64,000 nucleotides of DNA. Origin: Alteromonadaceae bacterium. Lineage in GTDB: Bacteria; Pseudomonadota; Gammaproteobacteria; Enterobacterales; Alteromonadaceae. Position 1 is the stretch's first letter; each line of letters opens with the position of its first letter. The stretch covers positions 1 to 64,000 of the forward strand of contig WKFJ01000061.1 in the NCBI GenBank assembly GCA_014872785.1, given 5' to 3'. Both the position numbers and the translations under genes were made by a program. Positions 33,065-41,813 of the stretch are shown piece after piece. Below the pieces are notes generated by a model that saw only the letters and a program-made list of their open reading frames with translations, searched no databases and was not told the origin of the DNA.

Positions 33065-35368
33065 TTATTTAGTTAGGCTTTTCTTGGCATACCTTTTCAG
33101 TAGATTAGGAATATCCAAAATTAAGGCAATGCCACCATCACTGGTAATCGTTGCACCAGCCATGCCAGGCGTTCCTTGCAACAATGCATCTAATGGCTTG
33201 ATTACCACTTCTTCTTGTCCAATAAGTGCATCTACAACAAAGCCAACTTGCTGCGTACCTATTTGTACAACGACAACATGTCCAGAGGCCTTATCAATTT
33301 CGCCAGGCTCTCTGCGTAACCATTCTCTTAGATAGAACAATGGGATGGCTTTAGACCTGACAATCATGGTTAGTTGATTATCAACCGTATTGGTCTTGCT
33401 TAAGTCCATATTGATGATTTCGTTCACGGAGCTCAAAGGCAGAGCAAATGTTTGTCCACCGACAATAATCATCAACGTAGGCAAAATCGCAAGAGTAAGC
33501 GGAACCTTAATTTCGAGCCGCGTGCCTTTACCTAGCTCTGAGTAGATATTTACCGAGCCGTTTAGCTGATTAATCTTAGTTTTCACCACATCCATTCCGA
33601 CACCTCGACCTGAAATATCGGAAATTTCGGTTTTCGTAGAAAAACCAGGTGCGAAAATAAGATTAAACGCTTCAAGATCAGACATTCTCGCAGCGGCGTC
33701 CGAATCAAGTACACCACGCTCTATCGCAATGTTCTTCAACTTGTCGGGATCCATGCCCTTACCATCGTCTTCGATGGTCAGAAGAATGTGGTCCCCTTCT
33801 TGAGATGCTGCAAGGGTCACGGTACCTTTCGGGTTCTTGCCCGCTTTGGTACGTTCATCAGGCATTTCAATACCGTGATCCACTGAGTTTCTAACCAAGT
33901 GAACGAGTGGATCAGCCAGAGCTTCAACAAGGTTTTTATCTAAATCGGTTTCCTCACCCTTTAGCTCCAAAGCAATATCTTTCTTCAAACTGCGGGCTAA
34001 ATCTCGAACAACGCGAGGGAAGCGACCAAACACCTTCTTGATTGGCTGCATACGGGTTTTCATTACCGCGCCTTGCAAATCCCCTGTTACTACGTCCAAG
34101 TTGGCTATCGCCTTGGACATATTCTCATCATTGAGGTTAATGCCTAGGCTCAGTAATCTATTTCTCACCAATACCAACTCACCGACCATGTTCATAATTT
34201 GGTCTAGGCGCTTAGTATCCACGCGCACAGTTGTTTCTGCTGGCGGAGCCGCCGCAGCGGCTTTTTTATCATCCTTTTTAGGTGCCTCTGCTTTTTTAGC
34301 TGCAACAGGTTTGGCCGCTGGCTTAGCAGCCGGTTTAGGTGCAGGAGCAGGCGTTGGCGCTGGCGTTGGTGTCGGCGCAGGACTCGGTGTTGGAGTGGGT
34401 GTTGGTGCCGGAGTTGGAGCAGGCGTTGGTGCCGGTGCGGGTTTCGCACTAGCTTCATTTGGTCCTTTACCTGCACCGTGTAACTGGTCTAAAAGCGCTT
34501 CAAACTCTTCATCTGTGATATCTTCGTCATCACCTGATGCAGTAGTAGGCGCGGCGGGAGCTGGAGCTGGCGCACTGGGTGCGGGAGCTTCGGCAGCACC
34601 TTCTTTGAACTTGCCTTTACCATGCAACTGGTCAAGTAGCGCTTCGAATTCTTCATCAGTGATATCTTCATCACCACCAACGTCCGCCGTTGGTGCCGGT
34701 GATGGTGTAGCCGCAGCAGGGGCAGCCCCGGTAGCACTGGCGTCTTTGTTCCCCGGTGCAGAACCTGGGCCATGTAACTCGTCTAGTAATTGCTCAAATT
34801 CATCCTCAGAGATTTCATCGATACTTGAATCGTCCGTCGATACGCTGTCTGTATCAAAATCAAAGAAATCATCAGTATCGTCATCAGCCTCTTCAGCAAC
34901 AGGAGTCGCAGGCGGAGACACGGGTGCCTCGGGTTCAGGCGCAGCAGCAGGCGCCGAAATGGGAGCTTCATCTTCCGATTCAGGTTTGCTTAACCTGTGT
35001 AGTATTTCGAGTAATTCAGGATCTGCTGCGTCGAGGGGTTCTCTAGCCTTCACATGCTCGAACATTTCAACCACTACATCTGTGGCTTGCAAGATGACAT
35101 CCATCAGCTCTGGTGTGAGATGACGTTGACCGTTACGCATGATGTCGAAGACATTCTCTGCACCATGGCAGATATCGACTAGCTCTGTAAGAGATAAGAA
35201 ACCAGCCCCACCTTTGACCGTGTGATAGCCTCTGAAAATAGCATTCAACAAGTCAGAATCTTCAGGATTATTCTCAAGCTCAACGAGTTGTTCTTGTAGT
35301 TGTTCTAGAATCTCCCCAGCTTCTACTAAGAAGTCCTGGAGGATATCCTCGTCAACATCGAAAGACAT
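33065..35368 (-). CDS. cheA: Chemotaxis histidine kinase CheA, P2-less with repeated motif
   Basis: A 767-residue CheA. The P1 HPt domain has phospho-acceptor His49 (RGYHTVKGGAGF). There is no recognisable P2. Instead residues about 130-370 are an acidic, Pro/Ala-rich linker holding three copies of a DITDEEFEALLDQLHG-type motif (about 183-200, 233-250, 281-298) and a PAPTPAPTP run. P3 (about 380-440), P4 ATPase (HLVRNSVDHGIE, DDGKGMD, ISGRGVGMDVV) and the CheW-like P5 domain (about 630-765) are complete. P2-less CheA with a linker that binds ParP is known from Vibrio; the triple motif probably belongs to that interaction region. Confidence 0.94.
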   Translation of the reverse strand: MSFDVDEDILQDFLVEAGEILEQLQEQLVELENNPEDSDLLNAIFRGYHTVKGGAGFLSLTELVDICHGAENVFDIMRNGQRHLTPELMDVILQATDVVVEMFEHVKAREPLDAADPELLEILHRLSKPESEDEAPISAPAAAPEPEAPVSPPATPVAEEADDDTDDFFDFDTDSVSTDDSSIDEISEDEFEQLLDELHGPGSAPGNKDASATGAAPAAATPSPAPTADVGGDEDITDEEFEALLDQLHGKGKFKEGAAEAPAPSAPAPAPAAPTTASGDDEDITDEEFEALLDQLHGAGKGPNEASAKPAPAPTPAPTPAPTPTPTPSPAPTPTPAPTPAPAPKPAAKPAAKPVAAKKAEAPKKDDKKAAAAAPPAETTVRVDTKRLDQIMNMVGELVLVRNRLLSLGINLNDENMSKAIANLDVVTGDLQGAVMKTRMQPIKKVFGRFPRVVRDLARSLKKDIALELKGEETDLDKNLVEALADPLVHLVRNSVDHGIEMPDERTKAGKNPKGTVTLAASQEGDHILLTIEDDGKGMDPDKLKNIAIERGVLDSDAAARMSDLEAFNLIFAPGFSTKTEISDISGRGVGMDVVKTKINQLNGSVNIYSELGKGTRLEIKVPLTLAILPTLMIIVGGQTFALPLSSVNEIINMDLSKTNTVDNQLTMIVRSKAIPLFYLREWLRREPGEIDKASGHVVVVQIGTQQVGFVVDALIGQEEVVIKPLDALLQGTPGMAGATITSDGGIALILDIPNLLKRYAKKSLTK
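34469..34830 (-). repeat. Three imperfect coding repeats in the CheA linker
   Basis: Codons for EISEDEFEQLLDELHG, DITDEEFEALLDQLHG and DITDEEFEALLDQLHG again, spaced about 48-50 codons apart, each followed by a short basic/Gly segment and an Ala/Pro linker. Copies 2 and 3 are identical over the 16-residue core, with several silent differences at DNA level, so the duplication is not brand new and the core appears conserved by selection. Confidence 0.85.
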
Positions 35369-35381
35369 GAATCAGCTCCCC

Positions 35382-36140
35382 TTAAAAACCCAAACTCGAT
35401 AACAGATCGTCTACATCATCTTGACCCTGTACCACATCGTCACGGTTTTCTGCGTCAATAATTGGCCCTTCGGCCTCAGCTGTAGATTTCTTCTTCTCTT
35501 TTACTTCAGTTTCTTGTTCTTGGCCTTCTGAAGAAACAGGTTCACCAAAAACAGTCAACATATTAACAAGGCTCGTTTCCACTTCTTTAACTAACTGGAT
35601 TACCCTGCGGATCACTTGACCGGTTAAATCCTGATAACCTTGCGCCATGAGTATTTCTGTTAATAAGTCGTTCAATTTAGACGAGTCCTGCTGCGACTCT
35701 TCCAAAAACTTATCTAATTTATGGCACAAAGTTTTAAACTCACCTAATTCCAGTTGCCTGGTCATGAGCTTTTTCCATTCAGGCATGATATCTGCCAGGC
35801 TGGTATTTAGCTTTTCTGCGATTGGCATGCTCGCCTCGACGGCATCCATCGTGGTATTAGCGGCTTGCTCGGTTGTTTCTATGACGTAATTCAGACGCGA
35901 TTGAGCATCCGGGATATCTTCGTTTGTTAAATCAACTATTCGGGAGTCGATATTAAACGTATTAAGTGAGTCATGTAGTTGTCTTGTGAGTTTCCCCACC
36001 TCGGCAAACAACTCCATAGAATCTTGAATTTTGCTAGCTTCAATCAAAGCTATAGCAGCTTCATCGTCGCCACTTTCTAAGAAAGTGACTAGCTGCTTCG
36101 CATCTTCCAGCGAGATCGGTGAGCGCTTCTGTTCAGACAT
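35382..36140 (-). CDS. cheZ: CheY-P phosphatase CheZ
   Basis: A 252-residue, largely helical protein. The catalytic region ILMAQGYQDLTGQVIRRVIQLV (about 165-186) holds the Asp/Gln pair that dephosphorylates CheY-P, and the C-terminal peptide DDVDDLLSSLGF is the CheY-binding tail. A charged Glu/Lys-rich linker joins the two. It sits between cheY and cheA. Confidence 0.93.
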   Translation of the reverse strand: MSEQKRSPISLEDAKQLVTFLESGDDEAAIALIEASKIQDSMELFAEVGKLTRQLHDSLNTFNIDSRIVDLTNEDIPDAQSRLNYVIETTEQAANTTMDAVEASMPIAEKLNTSLADIMPEWKKLMTRQLELGEFKTLCHKLDKFLEESQQDSSKLNDLLTEILMAQGYQDLTGQVIRRVIQLVKEVETSLVNMLTVFGEPVSSEGQEQETEVKEKKKSTAEAEGPIIDAENRDDVVQGQDDVDDLLSSLGF

Positions 36141-36173
36141 GGTCAGCTCCAGTAGTTAAGGGACCGACTTGAA

Positions 36174-36557
36174 TTAACCAAGACGCTCAAAAATTTTGTC
36201 GAGCTTTTCTTTGAGTGTCGCCGCTGTGAACGGCTTAACCACGTAACCATTTACGCCAGCCTGAGCCGCGGCAACTATCTGTTCTTTTTTCGCTTCCGCT
36301 GTCACCATCAGGACTGGAGTGTGTTTGAGGCTTTCGTCTGCTCTGATGGCACGAAGAAGGTCGATGCCTTGCATACCTGGCATGTTCCAGTCCGTTACCA
36401 CAAAGTCAAAGTCACCTTGCTGTAACATTGGAAGTGCCGTGCTACCGTCATCCGCTTCTTGCACATTAGTAAAACCAAGATCTTTAAGTAAGTTCTTTAT
36501 AATGCGCCTCATCGTTGAGAAGTCGTCAACAACGAGAATTTTCATGTTTTTGTCCAA
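36174..36557 (-). CDS. cheY: Chemotaxis response regulator CheY
   Basis: A 127-residue single receiver domain that binds FliM to reverse the motor. Asp11/Asp12 and phospho-acceptor Asp56 ([12 protein letters not shown]) are present, as are Thr (VTAEAK) and Lys (VVKPF). A TTG start at 36557 is favoured because GGAGG lies 5-6 bases upstream; the ATG at 36545 (MKILVVDD) is the alternative. First chemotaxis gene after fliA. Confidence 0.95.
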   Translation of the reverse strand: MDKNMKILVVDDFSTMRRIIKNLLKDLGFTNVQEADDGSTALPMLQQGDFDFVVTDWNMPGMQGIDLLRAIRADESLKHTPVLMVTAEAKKEQIVAAAQAGVNGYVVKPFTAATLKEKLDKIFERLG

Positions 36558-36599
36558 AACCGCCTCCAGTGAGGTTTAACTAAATCTTTATTCTAATTA

Positions 36600-37325
36600 T
36601 TACTCAGCCTGCCAAGCTTGCATACGAGATTTTAATCTCAACATCGCCTGACTGTGAATCTGGCTCACTCTGGATTCACTCACATCCAGTACTTCACCAA
36701 TTTCTCTTAAGTTCAGTTCTTCATCATAGTACAGAGATAAAACAATTGCCTCCCGTTCTGGCAAAGTAGTAATCGCATTTGCCAATGCTTTCTGGAAAGA
36801 GCCTTCCATAAGGTCATCCAGTGGAGAGTTGTCACCTTTATTTTTCTCTGTTGTCAGTACGTCTTCAGTAACGCCTAAGTCTTCTATACCAATCATTTTG
36901 CCCGCATTTACCTCGGACAACATTTGGTGATATTCATGGATGCTTACTTGCATTCGTTCGGCAACATCCGCATCTTTCGCATCAGCACCGGTTTCTCTTT
37001 CAACTTCGGTAATTGCTTCAGAAATTGCGCGACCGTTTTTGTGGACCGACCTCGGCGTCCAATCGCCTTTTCTTATTTCATCGAGCATTGCACCACGAAT
37101 ACGGATGCCTGCGAAAGTTTCAAAACTAGCACCTTTGCTTCCGTCAAAGTTTTTCGCCGCTTCTAACAGACCAATCATGCCTGCTTGAATAAGGTCGTCG
37201 ACAATAACGCTGGCTGGGAGTCTGGCCATCAAGTGGTGTGCAATACGCTTAACTAGGGATGCGTGCTTTTCAACTAACTCCCTTTTATCATTTTGTTGTT
37301 GATAAGCGCTCGCTTTTGATATCAC
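36600..37325 (-). CDS. fliA: Flagellar sigma factor FliA (sigma-28)
   Basis: A 241-residue sigma-28 factor for late flagellar and chemotaxis genes. Region 2 (LVKRIAHHLMARLPASVIVDD, GMIGLLEAAKNFD, FETFAGIRIRGAMLDEIRKGDW) and region 4 (LPEREAIVLSLYYDEELNL, EVLDVSESRVSQIHSQAML) are intact. The start is GTG, overlapping the fleN stop as GTGA. Candidate targets in the window are the promoters at 60913-60939 and 62262-62287. Confidence 0.95.
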   Translation of the reverse strand: MISKASAYQQQNDKRELVEKHASLVKRIAHHLMARLPASVIVDDLIQAGMIGLLEAAKNFDGSKGASFETFAGIRIRGAMLDEIRKGDWTPRSVHKNGRAISEAITEVERETGADAKDADVAERMQVSIHEYHQMLSEVNAGKMIGIEDLGVTEDVLTTEKNKGDNSPLDDLMEGSFQKALANAITTLPEREAIVLSLYYDEELNLREIGEVLDVSESRVSQIHSQAMLRLKSRMQAWQAE

Positions 37326-38188
37326 GCCTGGTTACTCGCTGCCTGTCTATTTACTAACTGTTCAATAAAAAATTCTAAATGACCGCCGGGTTGCGCCGGT
37401 ATAGGCCAACTCAATGCTACTTTAGATAAGTGGTTAATCGCCATCGAAGCAGGTGAGTTAGGATATGCATCGACTATGGCTTTTTGCTTGCGGACAGCTT
37501 TGCGAATATTATCGTCTAACGGAATAGTTGCCACCAGCTCCAAAGCCACGTCTAAAAATCGGTTAGTAACCTTAGAAAGTTTGGCGAAAAGCTCTTGCCC
37601 TTCTCTTGCGCTTCTGCACATATTGGCAACGACTTTGAATTTAAACACGCCGTGATCGCGATTTAGAATTTTCATCAGCGCATAGGCGTCGGTCAATGAA
37701 GTGGGTTCATTACAAACAACAAGCATGATGTCTTGTGAGGCGCGCGCAAAACTCAATACCATGTCAGAAATGCCCGCCGCAGTATCAACTAATAACACAT
37801 CAACGGGTATCTTAAGCTCACTAAACGCTCGAATAAGTCCTGCGTGCTCAGTTGGCGTCAACTCTGCCATCGATTGTGTGCCTGATGTCGCTGGAGCGAT
37901 CTTTACGCCGTACGGGCCTTCTACGAGTATGTCTTCGAGCATGCACTCGCCTGAAAGCACGTGCGATAAATTCTTTTCAACTCGCAATCCAAGCATGACG
38001 TCGACATTAGCAAGACCCAAATCGGCATCAAGAACCATAACTCTTTTGCCTTGCTTAGCCATCGAAATGGCAGTATTCAAAGTAACGTTGGTTTTCCCTA
38101 CGCCACCTTTACCGCCAGTAACGGCTATCACTTTAGTTAAACTGGTCTGATTCATTCTTCTCAAACTACTCGCCTGATCTTCTATCAT
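37322..38188 (-). CDS. fleN: Flagellar number regulator FleN/FlhG
   Basis: A 288-residue MinD/ParA-type ATPase. Deviant Walker A GGKGGVGKTN, then VLDADLGLANVDVMLGL and LLVDTAAGISDMV. FleN/FlhG restricts the number of polar flagella, in part by binding FlrA/FleQ and acting against FlhF. ATGA overlap with flhF and GTGA overlap with fliA make a tight coupled trio. Confidence 0.93.
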   Translation of the reverse strand: MIEDQASSLRRMNQTSLTKVIAVTGGKGGVGKTNVTLNTAISMAKQGKRVMVLDADLGLANVDVMLGLRVEKNLSHVLSGECMLEDILVEGPYGVKIAPATSGTQSMAELTPTEHAGLIRAFSELKIPVDVLLVDTAAGISDMVLSFARASQDIMLVVCNEPTSLTDAYALMKILNRDHGVFKFKVVANMCRSAREGQELFAKLSKVTNRFLDVALELVATIPLDDNIRKAVRKQKAIVDAYPNSPASMAINHLSKVALSWPIPAQPGGHLEFFIEQLVNRQAASNQA

Positions 38189-39594
38189 ACTGCAACTGCT
38201 GAGTATTTTTGTTGTTTACCCGAAGTATGAGGTAATTCGTATTTTTTATAAAGCTTTGCAGCCAAAGAAATTAAATACTTAGCTTCTGCTGCTCGCAAAT
38301 CTTCCGGCACTTTTTGCCCATCCGTCAAGTATGCTATGGGCATTCTTTCCTGAATCGCCACACTTATCGCCTCTCCTAGTGAATAACACTCGTCCAGTTT
38401 TGTAAATATACACCCCTGAATAGGCAATTGATTGTACACGGCAAGCGTTCTTTCCATTACTTGTCTTTGCGTATTGGCCTGCATCACCATGTACATTTTA
38501 ATATTAGCACAAGCCGTTTCTTTTAACGTATCTAACTGCTTGATTAATCTCGTATCTCTCTGGCTGAATCCAGCAGTATCAATTAATACTAACCGTTTGT
38601 TACGAAATTGATATAGTACATCGGATAACTCTTGCGCGTTTGCTGCTTTTTTGACCGAGCAACCAATTATTTTACCGTATGTTGCTAGTTGTTCGTATGC
38701 TGCAATTCGGTAACTATCAATAGTGACCAGTGCGACCTGGTCCTGACCGTATTTTCTCGCGTATTGTGCAGCAAGTTTTGCAATTGTAGTTGTTTTACCG
38801 GTGCCAGTAGGCCCCATAAACGCAACAACACCACTTTGAGTCAGAATATCGTTGTTAGTTGTACGCAGTCTATTAGCCAAAAGTTTTAGGATAAACAGCC
38901 ACGCTTCACGTTCATTAGCACTCTCCGGTGCATATGAAACGACATCTTGTGCTAGGTCACTTGAAATGCCCATCGACTCAAGACGGTCAATCAAATAAGA
39001 CTGCAATGGATGACCTCGACGTTGTTCTCTTTCGAGCAACCCATTCACTTGAAATTGCAATACGTTACGTAGAGACTTCAGCTCGTTCTGAATACTCAAT
39101 ATGGTTGGATCCGGCTGTGAGATCCGAGGAGCAGCAGGTCGATCATTTTTTTGTTCTTGATGACTCTGTCTGTATTGTTCGTTTCGGCTTTCAGCCAAAG
39201 ATGCCTTAGCTTGTGCTTGGGCTCTTTGTTTGTTGATTTTAAAATTACTGTCTTCCGGTTCATTTGACGGTATGTCAGAGGTAACTTCGTCTTGACTACC
39301 ATACTGCTTTTCTAACAATGCGCGTAGACTATCCGAACCAGACTCACCGATGACTTCTGACAAAGTAGGCGTTGCCTTTATTTTTAGCGGAGCGTCGCCA
39401 TGTGATTGACTCGGCTTCGCTTGTTTTGGCTTTACCACTTCTTTTGAGACGGGCTCATTGTCATAAGCCGCTACAATTTCGATACCATCAGCCACTTTTT
39501 TGTTTGACATGATTACTGCGTCACCGCCTAACTCAGCTTTTACTTGGTTGAGAGCTTCACGCATATCTTTGCCATAAAAACGTCTGATTTTCAT
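38185..39594 (-). CDS. flhF: Flagellar placement GTPase FlhF
   Basis: A 469-residue SRP-type GTPase that sets flagellum position at the pole. A basic/Gln-rich variable N-domain (1-170) precedes the N domain and the G domain with GPTGTGKTTTIAKLAAQYA (about 262-280), VTIDSYRIAAYEQL, LIDTAGFSQRD and TKLDECYSLG. The N-terminus KIRRFYGKDMREALNQVKAELG is the family standard. Lies 25 bases after flhA. Confidence 0.94.
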   Translation of the reverse strand: MKIRRFYGKDMREALNQVKAELGGDAVIMSNKKVADGIEIVAAYDNEPVSKEVVKPKQAKPSQSHGDAPLKIKATPTLSEVIGESGSDSLRALLEKQYGSQDEVTSDIPSNEPEDSNFKINKQRAQAQAKASLAESRNEQYRQSHQEQKNDRPAAPRISQPDPTILSIQNELKSLRNVLQFQVNGLLEREQRRGHPLQSYLIDRLESMGISSDLAQDVVSYAPESANEREAWLFILKLLANRLRTTNNDILTQSGVVAFMGPTGTGKTTTIAKLAAQYARKYGQDQVALVTIDSYRIAAYEQLATYGKIIGCSVKKAANAQELSDVLYQFRNKRLVLIDTAGFSQRDTRLIKQLDTLKETACANIKMYMVMQANTQRQVMERTLAVYNQLPIQGCIFTKLDECYSLGEAISVAIQERMPIAYLTDGQKVPEDLRAAEAKYLISLAAKLYKKYELPHTSGKQQKYSAVAV

Positions 39595-39619
39595 TTTGTC
39601 ACCTCATGGTTCCCGGTGC

Positions 39620-41719
39620 TCACTGCCCAATGGCACTGACAATTTTAATTTGTTTATCATCTGGCACTTCCTGGTAAGAAAGCACATGCAGTCCATGGAT
39701 AGCGTGCTTCAAGAATCTCGATAACACAGGACGTAACATACCAGACGTTAGTAATACTGCTGGTTCGCCAGCTAATTCTTGCTGTTGGGCAGCTTCATTT
39801 AGTGAATTTTGTAAGTTTTCAGCTAAACCAGGTTCGATACCTGCGCCGTCTTGACCTCCAGCTTGTAATGACTGATGCAACATCTGTTCCAATTCTGGCG
39901 ACAAAGTGATCACTGGTATCTCAGCCGCGCCACCATTGATTTCCTGGGCTATTAGACGTTTCAAGGCTATTCTCACGGCGGACACTAGAACGTCAGGATC
40001 TTGACTCTTCACGCCATATTCAGAGAGTGTTTGAACAATAGTTCTCATGTCACGAATGGGAATACCTTCGTAGAGTAACGTCTGCAATACTTTCACGACG
40101 GTGCTCAAAGGCAAGATATCCGGTACTAATCCTTCAACTAGCTTAGGATTATTTTTCGCCAACATATCAAGTAACTGCTGAACTTCTTCATAACCCAGTA
40201 ATTGATATGCATTATTTGTGAGTAGTTGACTTAAATGTGTTGCTACAACGGTGGCTGCGTCAACCACGGTATACCCCAGAGTTTGTGCTTGTTCTCTTTG
40301 GTTTGGTCTAATCCAAACAGCGTCTAAGCCGAATGCTGGATCCTTAGTAGGCGTGCCTTGAAGCTTGCCGAAAACCTGCCCTGGGTTAATCGCAAGTTCG
40401 CTGTCATGGCTAATTTCAGCCTCGCCAACATTTACCCCCATCATTGAGATTGTGTAGTTGTTAGGTGATAAATCCAAGTTGTCTCTTATATGCACAGGAG
40501 GAACCAAAAACCCAAGTTCCTGCGACAATTTCTTACGTACGCCTTTTATTCGCGTCAATAATTCGCCGCCTTGAGTTTTGTCGACCAATGGAATGAGGCG
40601 GTAACCTACCTCAAGACCGATGGTATCGACTTGCTGCACATCGTCCCAACTCAATTCTTTTACTTCAACCGGTTGAGTGGACTGCTCTGGCTTAGCGACC
40701 ACTTTCTTAGCTTGCTCAGCTTCTTTTTTAGCCGCGTACTGTCGGTAGTAAGCAGTACCGCCAATAAGTGCACTAAAGCCTAAGAACGCAAGATGTGGCA
40801 TACCCGGAACAATACCCATTACGAATAAAATACCCGCGGTTACGTACATTGCCTGAGGGTTAGCAAGCTGATTGGATAACTCACTCCCCATTTCTTGTGT
40901 ATCGTTTTCACGAGTAACAATAATTGCGGTAGCCACTGAAAGTAATAAGCTCGGTATTTGAGCGACTAGACCGTCACCTATGGTAAGCAATGTATATATC
41001 TCTATGGCGTTTCCGAAACTCAAGTCGTGTTGGATCATGCCAATGAATAAGCCACCAACTATATTGATGAGCATGATGATCATACCCGCGACGGCATCAC
41101 CTTTTACAAACTTGGAAGCACCATCCATAGAACCGTAGAAATCAGCTTCAGCGGTAATTTCTTCTCGACGCTGTTTGGCCTCTTCTTGGTCAATAAACCC
41201 CGCGTTTAAATCGGCGTCAATTGCCATTTGTTTACCTGGCATGGCGTCCAAGGTAAATCTCGCATTCACCTCAGAAATACGTCCAGCACCTGCGGTAACA
41301 ACTTTAAAGTTGATAATGAGCAGAATGGCGAATACCACAATACCCACGGCAAAGTTACCACCGATAACAACTTCACCGAATGCTTGTATGACTTTACCTG
41401 CCGCATCACCGCCTTCATGCCCTTCGAGTAGTACGACACGAGTAGAAGCTATATTAAGTGCCAACCTAAGAACGGTGGCTATCAGTAATACCAGAGGAAA
41501 AATACCAAAATCGACGGGCTTCTTGGTAAATACACAAACAAGAATCACAATGAGAGACAAGGCAATATTAAAACTAAACAGCACATCCAGTAAGAATGCC
41601 GGCATTGGCAGGATAACCATGCCCATAATCGCGAGCAAAATAAGAGGAGTGCCAAGCCCGCTGGTGACTTCCTTGACGCGGTTCTGATCGATTCGGTTAA
41701 AATATGCTGCCAGTGCCAT
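39620..41719 (-). CDS. flhA: Flagellar export gate protein FlhA
   Basis: A 699-residue core component of the flagellar type III export gate. Eight membrane helices fill residues about 15-320, including the conserved FHIPEP-type loop region (GRISEVNARFTLDAMPGKQMA). The large cytoplasmic domain (about 350-690) forms the nonameric ring. A sigma-54 promoter lies 37-52 bases upstream, making flhA the first gene of the flhA-flhF-fleN-fliA-che transcript. Confidence 0.96.
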   Translation of the reverse strand: MALAAYFNRIDQNRVKEVTSGLGTPLILLAIMGMVILPMPAFLLDVLFSFNIALSLIVILVCVFTKKPVDFGIFPLVLLIATVLRLALNIASTRVVLLEGHEGGDAAGKVIQAFGEVVIGGNFAVGIVVFAILLIINFKVVTAGAGRISEVNARFTLDAMPGKQMAIDADLNAGFIDQEEAKQRREEITAEADFYGSMDGASKFVKGDAVAGMIIMLINIVGGLFIGMIQHDLSFGNAIEIYTLLTIGDGLVAQIPSLLLSVATAIIVTRENDTQEMGSELSNQLANPQAMYVTAGILFVMGIVPGMPHLAFLGFSALIGGTAYYRQYAAKKEAEQAKKVVAKPEQSTQPVEVKELSWDDVQQVDTIGLEVGYRLIPLVDKTQGGELLTRIKGVRKKLSQELGFLVPPVHIRDNLDLSPNNYTISMMGVNVGEAEISHDSELAINPGQVFGKLQGTPTKDPAFGLDAVWIRPNQREQAQTLGYTVVDAATVVATHLSQLLTNNAYQLLGYEEVQQLLDMLAKNNPKLVEGLVPDILPLSTVVKVLQTLLYEGIPIRDMRTIVQTLSEYGVKSQDPDVLVSAVRIALKRLIAQEINGGAAEIPVITLSPELEQMLHQSLQAGGQDGAGIEPGLAENLQNSLNEAAQQQELAGEPAVLLTSGMLRPVLSRFLKHAIHGLHVLSYQEVPDDKQIKIVSAIGQ

Positions 41720-41755
41720 AGTGTTTTGTTATTAATTTGACTTCTGACAGGAGAA

Positions 41756-41771
41756 AGCAATTTATGCGCCA
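41756..41771 (-). promoter_or_regulatory. Sigma-54 promoter of flhA
   Basis: Minus strand TGGCGCATAAATTGCT: -24 GG and -12 GC separated by exactly 10 bases, followed by TTC. It lies between flhB and flhA, with predicted transcription start about 25 bases before the flhA ATG. Presumably activated by FlrA. Confidence 0.85.
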
Positions 41772-41813
41772 ACAGTAAAAGATAATTTATTGGCGGTCGC
41801 TTTAAGAGACTCT

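Noticed and set aside
34038-35123. Long antisense ORF (361 codons) opposite cheA
   Set aside because: It is the Gly/Ala/Ser-rich shadow of the Pro/Ala/Glu-rich CheA linker, without ribosome-binding site or recognisable domain.
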